A stretch of DNA of 64,000 nucleotides from Seminavis robusta (GCA_903772945.1 CAICTM010000208.1:27415-91414); one strand, 5' to 3'; counted from the stretch's first letter, positions 43,939 to 54,530 are shown. The notes: generated from the sequence alone by a model not told the origin. A program made the numbers and translations.

Positions 43939-44285
43939 GGTTTTCACTCAGGCTTTTTAAAACAAAAATTGAAATTTCCACCACTGAGGATGGTTTGAAA
44001 CATGCCCTTAAATCTTCAACATGCCTTTCAATCTTCAACATGGCCTTTTAAAAACATGCCCTTATATAAACATGCCCTTCCCTTAATGCCTCGCCACACC
44101 CCCTTAAGCCTTCATTGACATGACATAGAACATGCCCTTATCATGAATGAACATGCTCTTTTAAATAAACATGCCCTTGGAACATGCCCTTAAATCTGCA
44201 ACATGCCCTTAAATAAACATGCCCTTAAAAACATGACCTTAGAACGAGAACCAGTAGTGGCCGTTTTAGAGCCTGAGTGAAAACC
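43939..44285. mobile_element. MITE-like element with 15-bp terminal inverted repeats and internal minisatellite
   Basis: GGTTTTCACTCAGGC at 43939-43953 is the exact reverse complement of GCCTGAGTGAAAACC at 44271-44285. Similarity continues outward with mismatches (GGACCGGCTGAT against GGACCGTCCGAC) and inward over a TAAAAC. The interior (about 43999-44245) consists of about 12 degenerate copies of AACATGCCCTTAAAT. There is no ORF. A non-autonomous DNA transposon is the simplest reading. I could not identify a target-site duplication. Confidence 0.6.
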
Positions 44286-44510
44286 GTCGGACGGTCCTGG
44301 GCAACTTTTCAAGAGAGGGAACAATTAGTAGAAAAGCGCTCAATCTTCCCAGGAAACGCATGACCTAAAATTACACATTGCCAAAGAATAAGGTTAAATA
44401 CTCAGCCTCTAGGCAGCTTCTAGTGCATTCTGCTAGCTAGTCTCATTCAAAATGGCAGGAGATTTGATCTGATTACCTATAGCAAGAAATCACCATATAA
44501 GTTTCTTTTC

Positions 44511-46544
44511 TTAGTTGCAATTGAAGCAGAATGGCCCCTCTTCAATACTGACAGGATCAGACGTATTTGGACAGCCAGTATTTTGAAACATGTTCCTGGT
44601 TCGAATACCTGTTGGAAGCCTGAATCGCCAAGCACATAAATCTTGAGAGAAGGAGGATGCCCCATCAAAGGCCTTGTACAGATCCGTAACCCGTGACACA
44701 TTCCAGGCTGAAACGTCTTGATTAAAGGCTTTGTTCTGCGCAAATGTCCGCTGCATGTCGGCGACCTTGGTCACGCTCCATGTGGTAATGTCATTATTGA
44801 AGTTGGATTCTTTGAAAGTTCCATATAGGGTCTCAACATTTGAGACATCCCATTGGCCAATATTGCTGTGAAAGCTTGTAGTTCCCAAGAATGCCATATT
44901 CAGGAGTTCCAGTGAACTGGTATTCCAGCCACTCAAGTCTTGGTTAAAGTTAGTGCAGCGTCTGAAAGCCTTCTGCATTGTTCTGACAGATCCAGTGTTC
45001 CATTTGCTCAAATCTTCATTAAAGTATGGGTTGCCATCTGCAAATCGGAACATGGTTTGTAGCTTTGCAGTATCCCACTGTGCAATTCCTGGACGTTCGA
45101 CATTTGAATCCAGGAACAAGTGGGCCATGGTTTCGACCTTGGAGGTGTCCCAAGAACTCAAATTTAGCATTGGAAGGGTCCATGAAGTATTCTTGAAGAC
45201 CCCTTCCATGCTGACAAGACTGGTGGTATCCCATTTCTGGATTCCCCAGCTTTCAGATACATTCTGCAATCCCTCAAACATGAACTCAATTCTTTCAGCT
45301 CTTCTCATGTCCCAGGACCCGATGTCTTCTACCATGTTGGAAGCTGTAATTACAGCTTCGTCGGTCAAGTTAGCAGGCATGATGGAATCATAGTCAACCC
45401 TCTGTTTGCTCACTTTGAAGAGATGATCAAAGATGGTAATGTTGGATATGCCACACCATTTGCTCATCGGCCAGCCATATATGTTGGATACACTTGAGTT
45501 TGTGCTTGTGTCTTCCCAGTATTTAGTGATGGTTTGGTAGAGTTCTTCTGTAGTCCTGAAACACCATTGTTGTTTGCTTTCAGTGCTGTTTTTGCTGGTG
45601 CTGTTGCTGGTGCTCCCACTCTCAATGATTGTGATAGTGTCATTGCTTGCCACTGAGCTTTCATTACCTTGATTTCGGATGTTGGAAGTAGTTTCTGTGT
45701 CTACATTGCTTGGTTCATCTTTGATATCCCCCCACAATAAAATGCCAAGGACTACAAGAAGAGCCACAATGATCAATGCAGCAACAAACGGAAGGAGCCG
45801 GTTTCTTCTGTGCATGCGTGTTGGTTCGGTTGGTACCTTTTCGGCATGGACAATTTCAGTCTGGCTTTCCTCGACCAGATGCGCCTCCACCAAGGTGTCC
45901 GCAGAGTTTTCAAACTGAAAAAGGGCAGGAGGATTTTCCACGTCCTGTGCTGTATCAGTTATGGGCCTGGGTTCCGGATTGGTGTCATGAGGTCGAAATA
46001 ATGGGTTTGAAATGGCATATGCACCAGCTCCTGATTGGGACGTCAAGTCGACATTATTGTTCCGTTGAAGAGGCATAGGTTGGATGCTATTCAATTCTTC
46101 GACTGTGTCTTGGTCTCTTGGTTCAAGAAGAGCAGGCTGGATGCTATGTAATGCATCACTGATTCCTTGGAGTCTGAATGGTCCGTGGTCACTGTCCTCT
46201 GGGCTCTGATTGCATGATGCGCTGTTGACTATAGTTGGAATCAACGTGTTGAGTCTTTGGTCTGCTGAGACTTCAGCAGGTGAGTATTCGTTGGAAGGCG
46301 ATATGGACTGTACCAGTACAGCAGACACGTTGTCACCCAATTCCTTGTCCTTTGTCTTGTCGACATGGTAATGGTTGGATTTTTCGTCGTAATCTGTCTT
46401 GTCGGGCACATCGACACTGCGAAGTCCAGCAGCGGCTACGGATTGCGCGGTGCCTTCATTGACAACATCGAATCTCGTGAAGTGTTGAAGATAGTGGTTC
46501 AGCCTGGCAATCTCATCGTCGTCGCATGTATTGGGAGTATTCAT
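44511..46544 (-). CDS. Single-pass membrane protein with DUF285 (BspA-like) repeats
   Basis: This is a 677-aa intronless ORF. Residues 1-245 are acidic and polar. A basic stop (RMHRRNR) precedes one hydrophobic helix at about 248-270 (LLPFVAALIIVALLVVLGIL), giving a type II topology. The C-terminal part has a Ser/Thr/Asn linker with many N-glycosylation sequons. It is followed, from about 400 to 655, by ten or so repeats around W-D-T/V-S-x-V-x-x-M-x-x-x-F (WDTTSLVSMEGVF, WNTGSVRTMQKAF, WDVSNVETLYGTF), the DUF285 pattern. Such repeats occur in surface proteins of bacteria and are expanded in diatoms. A cell-surface or wall-interaction role is inference. Confidence 0.85.
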   Translation of the reverse strand: MNTPNTCDDDEIARLNHYLQHFTRFDVVNEGTAQSVAAAGLRSVDVPDKTDYDEKSNHYHVDKTKDKELGDNVSAVLVQSISPSNEYSPAEVSADQRLNTLIPTIVNSASCNQSPEDSDHGPFRLQGISDALHSIQPALLEPRDQDTVEELNSIQPMPLQRNNNVDLTSQSGAGAYAISNPLFRPHDTNPEPRPITDTAQDVENPPALFQFENSADTLVEAHLVEESQTEIVHAEKVPTEPTRMHRRNRLLPFVAALIIVALLVVLGILLWGDIKDEPSNVDTETTSNIRNQGNESSVASNDTITIIESGSTSNSTSKNSTESKQQWCFRTTEELYQTITKYWEDTSTNSSVSNIYGWPMSKWCGISNITIFDHLFKVSKQRVDYDSIMPANLTDEAVITASNMVEDIGSWDMRRAERIEFMFEGLQNVSESWGIQKWDTTSLVSMEGVFKNTSWTLPMLNLSSWDTSKVETMAHLFLDSNVERPGIAQWDTAKLQTMFRFADGNPYFNEDLSKWNTGSVRTMQKAFRRCTNFNQDLSGWNTSSLELLNMAFLGTTSFHSNIGQWDVSNVETLYGTFKESNFNNDITTWSVTKVADMQRTFAQNKAFNQDVSAWNVSRVTDLYKAFDGASSFSQDLCAWRFRLPTGIRTRNMFQNTGCPNTSDPVSIEEGPFCFNCN

Positions 46545-47332
46545 GATGTTGATCTACTAGCTAGACAGTCAATTTGGCAATTTGGTAGTTAGTTTATGGC
46601 CAACTGAATGAGTGGCGGCCAAAGGTGACGACGTCGAAGTGAACGATCACGCTACAGTACAGAAGAGCAACCCAGTACCGAGGACTCGATGACTGAGTTG
46701 TTGCGTTGGAGTGGGTTGTTTCTTTTGGCTTTAAAGTCTTCGATACCGTAGATGAAGGGGAGGGGCTTCCGTAGAAGCCATAGAGATGAAGAGAAGTGGA
46801 GGCGGCATGGGAGTCGGAGGCAGAGGCAAGCCGGTTTTAGCTCTATCGCAGGTAACTTCATAAGTAAATTTGAGATGGCCATTTTGATACGACCCTTCAA
46901 TGCCTCAATGTAAAAAGCCTTACGGGTACCAGAGTACTGGGTACGGCTGTGCACCTCTTCGTACGTATTGACGTACCGTGCTGGCAACCGGTGCTATGGT
47001 ATGGTAGCTGCGGGTCACTGTTGAAGCTCTGTAACATTGCAGAGCTGCTTTTAACTATAAAAGCTGGCGAAGTAATTGTCCAGGATCTCCCGCGATCACT
47101 GCCAAAGCGACAAAGCACACAGGCTGCATGGAGCCCGGTTGCAGCGTTCCAGGCCAGATACGCTAGCCAACACCTGAGCAAACTTTCATTCAACCACTTT
47201 CTCGAAGCTCTTTACGTTAAAGTTGTTATGATAGCGGGTCAATGGCTTTACGAAGGAGGCAATAGCAAGAGGCAAAAAGAGTTCATGTACCGGTAGTAGC
47301 AGCAGTGAGTTCGAGCCAACCCACCCAACAGT
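46545..47332. other. Divergent intergenic region
   Basis: This region lies between the DUF285 gene (minus) and the CRAL-TRIO-like gene (plus). Short ORFs have no domains. No repeat of note except a short CTAGCTAG at 46557. Confidence 0.5.
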
Positions 47333-48268
47333 ATGGAGTCCACGACAACCAACGGCAAATCAACAGCTAGTTTGCATGGGTCATTTGATGACAATGAGCC
47401 GACGAGGGGGAGAGGCAGAGTTGGTACAACACCAGAAACTAAGGAAACACAACTGGAGCTTGACCCAAGCTTGTTCAAGCTGTCAGTAGAAGAGAAAGAA
47501 CGTGCCCTCCTGATCAAGAATGCCATTGAGGCTCTGCCGGACCTTGACAATCTGTCCGACTTTATGTACGCAAACATGGCCCTAGTTGGGAGTGTGGCAG
47601 AATCGGTGGAAAAGGCCTTCCTGATGCAAGAGGTTCGACAGGAGTACAACATTCAACTAACCTATGCAGATGGTGTTCGAAGTCTCTCTGCCATGATTGA
47701 ACTGATGCCACTTGTTTTCATGTGCTTTTCATTCAATCTGGAGGAGGAAAGATCGTTGATGGTATTGGATGCCACAAAATTACGCACAAGCATATGGAGA
47801 GACCCAAAGAATGTGGAAATCATCATTCGAGGCGCCTTTTACCTGTGCTATGCAACTTTTCCCACTTTGGGTATCGTCAGAGCTGGCAAAACAGATATCT
47901 TCGAATTTGAAGGATTTCAAATGGGAAAAGGTATGGTTGATGTCCAGATGGGAGCTCAGATCACCTGCCAGACAATTGGAGCATTCCCATCCAATGTCAC
48001 TACAAAGTTTTATCATACCTCTGTGATGGCAAATGTTATCAATGCCATGATCAAGAAACTGGTTCCCAAAGAAATTGGATCCAAATGGGAGTTTGGGTGT
48101 CAATGTGCAGGAGGAAGACTGGACAGGTTGTACATGGTGCCAACGCCCGAGATTGCCACCAAGAGAGTCTTGGCGAACCTGTTCAAGGGCCTCAAAATCA
48201 GAATGGAGAGTGAAAGAACGTTTACATTGGCAAAAGATGGGGAACTGACCGGTTGGTTGAAGGACTAA
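47333..48268 (+). CDS. CRAL-TRIO (SEC14-like) domain protein
   Basis: This is a 311-aa intronless ORF. The N-terminus (1-45) is polar and probably disordered. A helical CRAL-TRIO N-like region follows (ERALLIKNAIEALPDLDNL, YANMALVGSVAESVEKA). The sheet/helix core (about 120-270) has FMCFSFNLEEERSLMVLDAT, FYLCYATFPTLGIVRAG and an end helix with YHTSVMANVINAMIKKLVPK. This resembles the CRAL-TRIO proteins common in diatoms, which bind small lipophilic ligands. The match is by pattern only. The start ATG is the first in the frame and follows a palindromic leader. No signal peptide, so probably cytosolic. Confidence 0.6.
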   Translation: MESTTTNGKSTASLHGSFDDNEPTRGRGRVGTTPETKETQLELDPSLFKLSVEEKERALLIKNAIEALPDLDNLSDFMYANMALVGSVAESVEKAFLMQEVRQEYNIQLTYADGVRSLSAMIELMPLVFMCFSFNLEEERSLMVLDATKLRTSIWRDPKNVEIIIRGAFYLCYATFPTLGIVRAGKTDIFEFEGFQMGKGMVDVQMGAQITCQTIGAFPSNVTTKFYHTSVMANVINAMIKKLVPKEIGSKWEFGCQCAGGRLDRLYMVPTPEIATKRVLANLFKGLKIRMESERTFTLAKDGELTGWLKD

Positions 48269-48740
48269 AATTGGATTGGATAGGTGCACACTCATTTTTT
48301 GCGGTGGACACAAGCCAGGCCCAAGACAATGGTTTCAAATCAACAATCACATGTTCACGAACCCACTTCATTGCCACAGCCAGAGAGGGACACGAGACGT
48401 TTGGATACGGCAGGATTGGAGCATATAATACGAGATTGGCACGGTCTGCTTCACAACAAGCGTAGTTGTTGTGGATAGTCCGTTTTCATCAGTTTTCCAG
48501 CGAGCAGCAATGCATCGACCGACGAGACAAAAGACCATCCCTCGGCGTATCCGTTTATTTCATTCCCTCCTCGATCACTACTGGCATCCAAGCGAACAAA
48601 TACAAAGAACCCAAGACATGACTTGGCTCCGGTGAGTGGAGCTCCTTTTGCGACTGCGGTACCTGCCGGCGTCGTTGCTAGCTAGCTAGCTCGATATCAG
48701 GACATAAACCTCTTTGTGAATTCTATTCATGTTGATCTTA
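48269..48740. other. Convergent spacer, no supported gene
   Basis: Contains GCTAGCTAGCTAGC at about 48676-48690. Overlapping short ORFs only. Confidence 0.5.
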
Positions 48741-50612
48741 CTATGCCCGTACAATCCACATTGGATCTTTCGACATCAACTGATAGATGGCCGACAAATT
48801 CGCCGCGTCAGGATTTGCGAGTTCGTTGCTTTTGGCCCCGCTCACGTCGTTTGGGTCTCTTTCTGGGGGCTGCTCTGACGCCCTCCTCCTCAGGGACAGG
48901 GATTTCACACCAATTAAATTGTATGGGTCGGCCGACATTACAACCTCAGCTGCAATGTTTTGATTCGATGGGGGCGCCGTCGCAGCAACCAACGGCGGCG
49001 GCAGACCTGTTTTCCTGTCAACCCATCCCAGCGTCTCGGGAGCCGCGCAGAACAGAGTTTCCAACCCCTCTTCCCATGCCTTGCCTGACGCAGCCGCGTG
49101 ACCCAAAGCCGTTCTGCCCTCTCGATCTGTCTCTGTGGCTGCCTTGGGGCAGGCTTCCACCAGCCACCGAATCAGCCTGGCTGCCCGTTGCGGAGGTATG
49201 TTTGTCATGCCAGCCGTCAGAGCCAAAGGATTCCTGCCTGAAACGGGGTCCAGCTCGAGAAGATCGTTTTCTGAAGCCTTCCGAATCACCATTTCCGCCA
49301 GCTCTTTGGGTAGAAAACCGTCCAAGGTTATGATCGCCGCAACGAGAGGGACCATGGTTGTGTGGTCTGTGGATGCCAATCCGTGTCTGTGGCGATAAGC
49401 AATCTCCAACAGGAGGCGCGCCTTGTCGAAGATCTTCCCCGTTAAACTTCCTGCACTTTGCCTGTTTGTAAGGACATTGGCCCACGCGAGGTACAGTGGG
49501 GTCAAGTAACTCCATGACTTCCCCTCTTGCTCAAGTTGCTTGTAGTTCTTGGGCCTACAAGGGGATGAGACCATGGCGGGGTCAGCTTTGGCCAGTACCT
49601 CCAAAACATCAATCTTGGCCGCTTTGTCAACCGCATGATACAAAGGCGAACGCCCATACTTGTCCTTGACACTGATCGCCTTGGGATATGCGTTCAAGAG
49701 AAGCTCCATCGCGGCCACAGATCCGCCGTAGTGGCTGACAAAGTGCAAAGCGTTTGATCCTTCGGAATCAACCTTCTTGACGGCTCCTGGATAGGCCCTC
49801 AGCAATGCTTCAACAATGTACAGCGGAGGCGCCCCCGATACGGCCCAATGAAGGGGATATAGTCCATCGGCGTCCCTGTGCCGCGCGCCTCGGCGATCGG
49901 CCTTCAGGTTGACCAACAACTGTGGCCAATTTTGCATCATGGCTAGATCAATCACCAATGTAGACGAGACCGGTAGCGAAGGAATCGTCAAGGCGGCCCC
50001 GCTGCTGCAAGTGCTAGCCGACGCCTCTGTTTCGGTAGAAGAGTCAGTCGCCAAACGCTTGCGACGGCGACGGCGAGCGGATTTGCCAGAAGAAGTGACC
50101 ACCGCACCCGCGTGAACCTCACTAGCAGGAATCTCTTCAGCTGGTGGGTGCGGAGTGGCTCTCACTTCAGTCTGTGGTTGAAAGTCTCTTGTGGCCTTGG
50201 ATCTTCTTTTCTTGCGGAACGGTAGAGGTGCGGGCATGCGGATCTTGACGAAAGAGCACTCAAAAGGACAGTTCCATTCAGCTTTGTTGTTGGTGTTGTC
50301 GCAGCCTTGGCTGTTTTGTTTCTCTTGTTGGGACTTGCGACGTTCACATCGCTTCACACACTTGAAGAAACGGGCCCTGCGCCTAGGACAAATTGTGTCA
50401 TGGATCTTCTCGATCGAAAGCGCATTGCTTCCCTTGAAAGGAAGCAGCTGAAGCCGCAGCTTCTCAAAACATCCAATGACGACATTGTTGACGAGTAGAG
50501 TCAAGCAAGCGAAGGCCGCCGCCCATAAAAACAACACAGCCTCGGTGTTATGTACTAAAGGGAATAGCCCAGTGTTAGTATCATCTTGTATGGATGCGTT
50601 AAAGGCTATCAT
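48741..50612 (-). CDS. Membrane-anchored ankyrin-repeat protein
   Basis: This is a 623-aa intronless ORF. A hydrophobic helix lies at about 24-48 (EAVLFLWAAAFACLTLLVNN). A Cys/Arg-rich basic segment (ICPRRRARFFKCVKRCERRK) and a disordered Ser/Arg linker with RRRRRKR follow. Ankyrin repeats begin at about 225 (DADGLYPLHWAVSGAPPLYI, SEGSNALHFVSHYGGS, KYGRSPLYHAVDKAA) and continue in a diverged form towards 560 (REGRTALGHAAASG). The polar tail ends the protein. A helix near the N-terminus with a basic flank predicts a cytosolic ankyrin domain tethered to a membrane. The partner is unknown. Confidence 0.8.
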   Translation of the reverse strand: MIAFNASIQDDTNTGLFPLVHNTEAVLFLWAAAFACLTLLVNNVVIGCFEKLRLQLLPFKGSNALSIEKIHDTICPRRRARFFKCVKRCERRKSQQEKQNSQGCDNTNNKAEWNCPFECSFVKIRMPAPLPFRKKRRSKATRDFQPQTEVRATPHPPAEEIPASEVHAGAVVTSSGKSARRRRRKRLATDSSTETEASASTCSSGAALTIPSLPVSSTLVIDLAMMQNWPQLLVNLKADRRGARHRDADGLYPLHWAVSGAPPLYIVEALLRAYPGAVKKVDSEGSNALHFVSHYGGSVAAMELLLNAYPKAISVKDKYGRSPLYHAVDKAAKIDVLEVLAKADPAMVSSPCRPKNYKQLEQEGKSWSYLTPLYLAWANVLTNRQSAGSLTGKIFDKARLLLEIAYRHRHGLASTDHTTMVPLVAAIITLDGFLPKELAEMVIRKASENDLLELDPVSGRNPLALTAGMTNIPPQRAARLIRWLVEACPKAATETDREGRTALGHAAASGKAWEEGLETLFCAAPETLGWVDRKTGLPPPLVAATAPPSNQNIAAEVVMSADPYNLIGVKSLSLRRRASEQPPERDPNDVSGAKSNELANPDAANLSAIYQLMSKDPMWIVRA

Positions 50613-51159
50613 CTTGATGGTTTCTTTGGGTTGTGGTCCTTTCCGCTTGGAAGTCAGTAGGATGAGTGATGAGTGAGTCTTGACTTATTGCAAGATCCTT
50701 TGGCATCAAATAATTCCAATCGTGCGACGTGCCACGTGCAGAGCATGGTCCTTTGCCCAGCGCCCTCCCCTCCTTACCGCGTACAGTACGGAATCACCCA
50801 TCCAGATAAAAGTTCTGGAAGGTCGCAAGCTTTAGCAGGCCAAAGACAGCCTTGCGCAACAGGAGGAAACGAGGGGAAGGCAGAGTCCTGAGCCTTCCAC
50901 GTTTCATTTGCCACAACTCTACTCGTCCAAGCAGAGATGATGTCAAGTCATCATCATGCTGCTGCTACCTGGCCTTGTGGTGGGAGAAGTTTCAGCCCTT
51001 TGATTGATATGCGAAGACAAGCTACTGATTTCCAGTTGGTACAGTGTAGTGTGCTACCAAGGTACACCACAATATCTAGCTACTAGCAAGCCAGGAGAAA
51101 ACAACATGGCTGGCACCCATGCAGAACAACTCTGAACCCGAACCAGTATTGCTTGTTAC
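50613..51159. other. Intergenic, no supported gene
   Basis: No domain-bearing ORF and no repeat array. ATATCTAGCTACTAGC near 51073 is a weak palindromic tract. Confidence 0.4.
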
Positions 51160-51235
51160 AATAAAGGACCCAAAGAAAAAATTTTATTCCGTGGGCTGAA
51201 GAACCTTTGGCCAGCTAGTTTCAGCGCATTATAAT
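51160..51235 (+). repeat. Solo fragment of the C-terminal end of the nearby transposase-like gene
   Basis: The stretch GGGCTGAAGAACCTTTGGCC and following bases match 54503-54530 in the same orientation. Both encode GLKNLWPASF; the Leu codon differs only silently (CTT/CTC). It is a leftover fragment about 3.3 kb upstream of the main copy. Confidence 0.65.
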
Positions 51236-51259
51236 GGTACATGTATTATAGTGCTCAAC

Positions 51260-52214
51260 TCAACCTGTCTTCTTCCAAACGAGGAGAAGCATTTTTCCGA
51301 CATTCTGTTCAATGCCGGGTGCATTGACTATTGGCTCGCTGCTGTCAATAAGTTCCAGTCCTAGACCTTCCTGCTTCGCGTGCTCTTTCATCGTCTCATT
51401 GCGTCCAAATTCTCCGTACTTGACGCCATCATGCTACAAGAATATCCCTCCTGGGGCGAGCATGAGGGAAGCTACTTTCATGGCTCGTTGCCACAGGAGA
51501 GGTGCTCTGTATCCAACTTGAGTCATCAATGAAGTACATGTGACCACGGCACATTTACGGTGTAGGGTCAATGCGGGTGGAGTGGCAAACCATGTACCTG
51601 TGTCTTCAAGGTCGATTTCCAGAGAACGATACACCAGAATCTCGGCAATTGATTTCACTTCCATGCTAAGCAAATTCGTAGCCTTCAGACTCATTGGTTT
51701 GTTGTTGCCATCCAGTGAGACTCCCATCCGTCCTGGTGCATTTGGGTCTTTGTCGGTGATTGTGCCACGCTTGTTGTTGAATTTGTCGGACGAAAGGCCC
51801 ACTAGTAGCTTGACTTGGTGATTGGCGTACAAAGGAAGCTGGTGGGCTCCAGCAGCCAGAAATCCTTTCCCACTCAGGTACTCATTCCCGCTCCGTGGAT
51901 CGTCCAAAATTCTCTCATGTGTTTTCAGAATGCCGCTGGCTCTTTTAGATCGAAAGCCTTGTGTATTCATCATCTTCCAACATTGCAACTTGCTCTTCGA
52001 AAGAGTCTTGGAAGCGAGGGCTAACCTCAGAGCGGCCAGCGGGCTCCTGACATTTTCTTCTCCAGGATTTCGCCATTCGCTAGGGAACCAGTTGAGCACT
52101 CTGGTAGCAGTATTGCTCGAATGAATCGACCGGTACATGTATTCGAATGAAAAGACACCAGTACCGCTGGCCAAATCCAGTGCATTTTCGGCGGAACAGG
52201 AAGGATCCAAGTGC
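51260..52214 (-). pseudogene. SAM-methyltransferase fragment with in-frame stop, fused to the SEC-C gene
   Basis: The frame opens just after a TAG near 52225 and shows methyltransferase motif I (ENALDLASGTGVFSFEY). It reads to a post-motif segment MLAPGGIFL, then meets TAG at 51434-51436. Directly behind the stop the same frame continues with HDGVKYGEFGRNETMKEH and ends at a second stop at 51260-51262 (MLLLVWKKTG). The text behind the stop has the look of the usual C-terminus, so the TAG is probably a nonsense change. The N-terminal part before motif I is missing, and the first 130 bases overlap the end of the SEC-C ORF in another frame. It is most likely a truncated, decayed gene. Confidence 0.6.
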
Positions 52215-52787
52215 TTTCTCTATGGCAAAATACTCCTCATGTTTCATCCATCCCAAGGGTGCAGTCTTGAGCAAATTGTTCGTGTCAATGAGAAAGTTGC
52301 CTTGCTGCAGCATCTCTTCGACCTTGGCTTGCGAAATGTTTTCAGCCGTGGCCAGTGCCGGCACATTTTGGATGACCATTTGGAATAGAATCAACAAGTA
52401 GTCATCGTTCTCCCTGTCATAGGCTGCCTCCCACTCCTCTTTGGAAACATCTTGCACATGGCACATGAGAGGGATATAAAACTTTAGCATCTCTCGTCGG
52501 TCTTGCATTCGTTGGTTCAATTCGACCGCTTGTGGGTCACCACCCATCTTGGCAAGTCTCGTTTTCTCTTCGGGCGAAGTACTGTCCAATCGCTGGAACA
52601 TTTCCATTTGTTCTTCAGCTTCCTTCGTGTTGCTGTAACTCCAGAGCTCCTTCAATTCCACACCTTCTCCAGTACTGGCAGACTTCGCCGCCGAAGTGTA
52701 TTGGAAACAACATTTCTTGTACTTCTTTCCAGAACCACATGGACAGGAAGAGTTGGGCTTGGGTTTCTTGTGGTTGTCGCCATTCAT
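52080..52787 (-). CDS. SEC-C zinc-motif protein, probably chimeric at its C-terminus
   Basis: This is a 235-aa ORF starting MNGDNHKKPKPNS with a SEC-C motif at 14-27 (CPCGSGKKYKKCC), a zinc-binding module first known from the end of bacterial SecA and found in many stand-alone proteins. The body is helical and acidic (EMFQRLDSTSPEEKTRLAKM, EWEAAYDRENDDYLLILFQM). From about residue 190 (LGSFLFRRKCTGFG) the ORF runs across DNA whose natural reading is the methyltransferase in the next frame, so the last 45 residues are probably not native. The function is unknown; such proteins are often linked to nucleic-acid or chaperone interaction. Confidence 0.6.
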   Translation of the reverse strand: MNGDNHKKPKPNSSCPCGSGKKYKKCCFQYTSAAKSASTGEGVELKELWSYSNTKEAEEQMEMFQRLDSTSPEEKTRLAKMGGDPQAVELNQRMQDRREMLKFYIPLMCHVQDVSKEEWEAAYDRENDDYLLILFQMVIQNVPALATAENISQAKVEEMLQQGNFLIDTNNLLKTAPLGWMKHEEYFAIEKALGSFLFRRKCTGFGQRYWCLFIRIHVPVDSFEQYCYQSAQLVP

Positions 52788-52986
52788 CCTGCAAGATTTT
52801 GTTTCAAGCTACTAGTAAGTACTGGTAGCTAGCTAGCTAGTATGGTGATGTTGACATACAGCTGTCCTATCATACTCGTACCGTACCGGTATGCATACAT
52901 GTACTGCGATAGAGAGGGTTCTCTCGGTAACACAACGAATGACAAAATAATATCTTTCAAGTCACGGTGGGCGACGCCAGGCAGCA

Positions 52987-54530
52987 ATGCTTCCTTTTCC
53001 TTTTCCCTCACACACTTCAGGAAGCAAGCTTTATGCCAGCCAAGTTGTTTGGCATCTAGAAGCCCAGAACAAACTGAACGAAGGACTACCGGTACAACTG
53101 CTTGATTGCAAGGATAATCTGAACAAAACAAAACGAAAGAAGATTGCATGGGATTTGAAGGAGGTTCAGTCTTTCTTGGGGCAGTGTTCTTCCACTTTGA
53201 GTAAGGATGCCAAATCCATGGCTCCCGTTACAGGTATCAGCTATGGTTTTGCTAGACTTCAAACTGCAGAGAAGAATCGCAACCTGAAGGCTACCCGGCT
53301 TCAGTTACGAGGTGCATCTTCCACAACTGCACGGCTTCCGCTACATGAACTTTCTTCCTCTCCAAAGCAAACACCAAACAAAGTTGCTAGAAAGTCTCCT
53401 CCAAAGTCTGTCCACCCTCCACACCATCCAATAAAACACTTTGTCCTCTGCCTGCGGATGAAATGGAGTACACTCGTTGTGAGTTTCTTCGAATCATTAC
53501 AGCTTACCCCAAGAGTTCAGGGAAAAGAGCTGCCATAATGAATGAGGCTATTGAAAGAAAGTGGATTCCAGTTGGGCAACAAGCAGTTTGGAAAGTGCTG
53601 CGGCAACTTGAAAAACACATTACCTCTGGTGAGACCTTGGATACCCACCCCGATGCGAGGTCCATGGTTTGCAGCAAAAGGTGGCAAGCCCTATTTGGAT
53701 ATTGATGAGGTCGGCACCATTGCCTCTGGGCTGTGTACCAACCAAGGCAGTTCTTTAGGATACGGGCAGATTGAAACTTCAATCGCCAAAACCAGAAAGA
53801 AACGTCTTGAGGACAAAGGCTTGCATGTTCTTCTGGAAGAAGTTTGCACTCCGAGCAAAGACACTGTGAGAAATTATGGTGGAGCCTTGGCTATGCTCTC
53901 TGGCAACAGCTGTACTTCTTCCAAAGTTGTCCATAAAAAACCAACCAGAAAAACTGCTGAAAACTCCATACGCTCAGCCCTGGATTTCGCTGGTGTTGTT
54001 AGCTCCACTCACTATATGATAACAGAGAAAGAGATTCCAGAGGTTAGGACATACCTCAACGAGAAAGCTACTGCTTCGGAGAAGAAAATTTACAATACTA
54101 TTAGCGATTTGCACGATGGAGCACCCTTACTACCAGTGAAGAAAGCATTCATCCTTTCCTCAGATGATACAACTGAATGGCTGGTGGAAGGAATGAACAA
54201 GTACAATATCCACAAGTTCGATACACGATCTCTCTACCACTCTACCAACGAAGCCATGGCAACTGAAATCCGAGTTAAGCTCAGTATCACAATGACTGCA
54301 GCTGGAGTTACAGCTCCCTTGTTTATATCCATCACAGGTCTGACTGATAGAGAGCTTGTTGATCAGGACGATAACGATTCTGGTGTCATTGTTTTTGAAA
54401 TTCCCGGTCTCTCTATCGGAGGTGGTGGAGTTACAGCCAGCAACAGAGATATTGGATATCTTGTATTGTTGCAACAAAGGACCCACAGAGTTGTGGGCTG
54501 AAGAACCTCTGGCCAGCTAGTTTCAACCCA
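52987..54530 (+). pseudogene. Transposase-like gene remnant of a repeated element
   Basis: One protein is spread over at least three frames: 52987 to about 53430 (basic leader, KTKRKKIAWDLKEVQSFLGQ), about 53425-53670 (EYTRCEFLRIITAYPKSSGK, ERKWIPVGQQAVWKVLRQLE) and about 53660-54480. The last part has the catalytic-core look (AFILSSDDTTEWLVEGMNKY) and a Gly-rich motif IPGLSIGGGGVTASNRDIGY. The final GLKNLWPASFNPSYC lies in another frame at 54501-54530 and should be distant from that motif in an intact element, so an internal deletion is likely. The SSDDTTE acidic pair could be part of a DDE site; this is inference. Confidence 0.55.
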
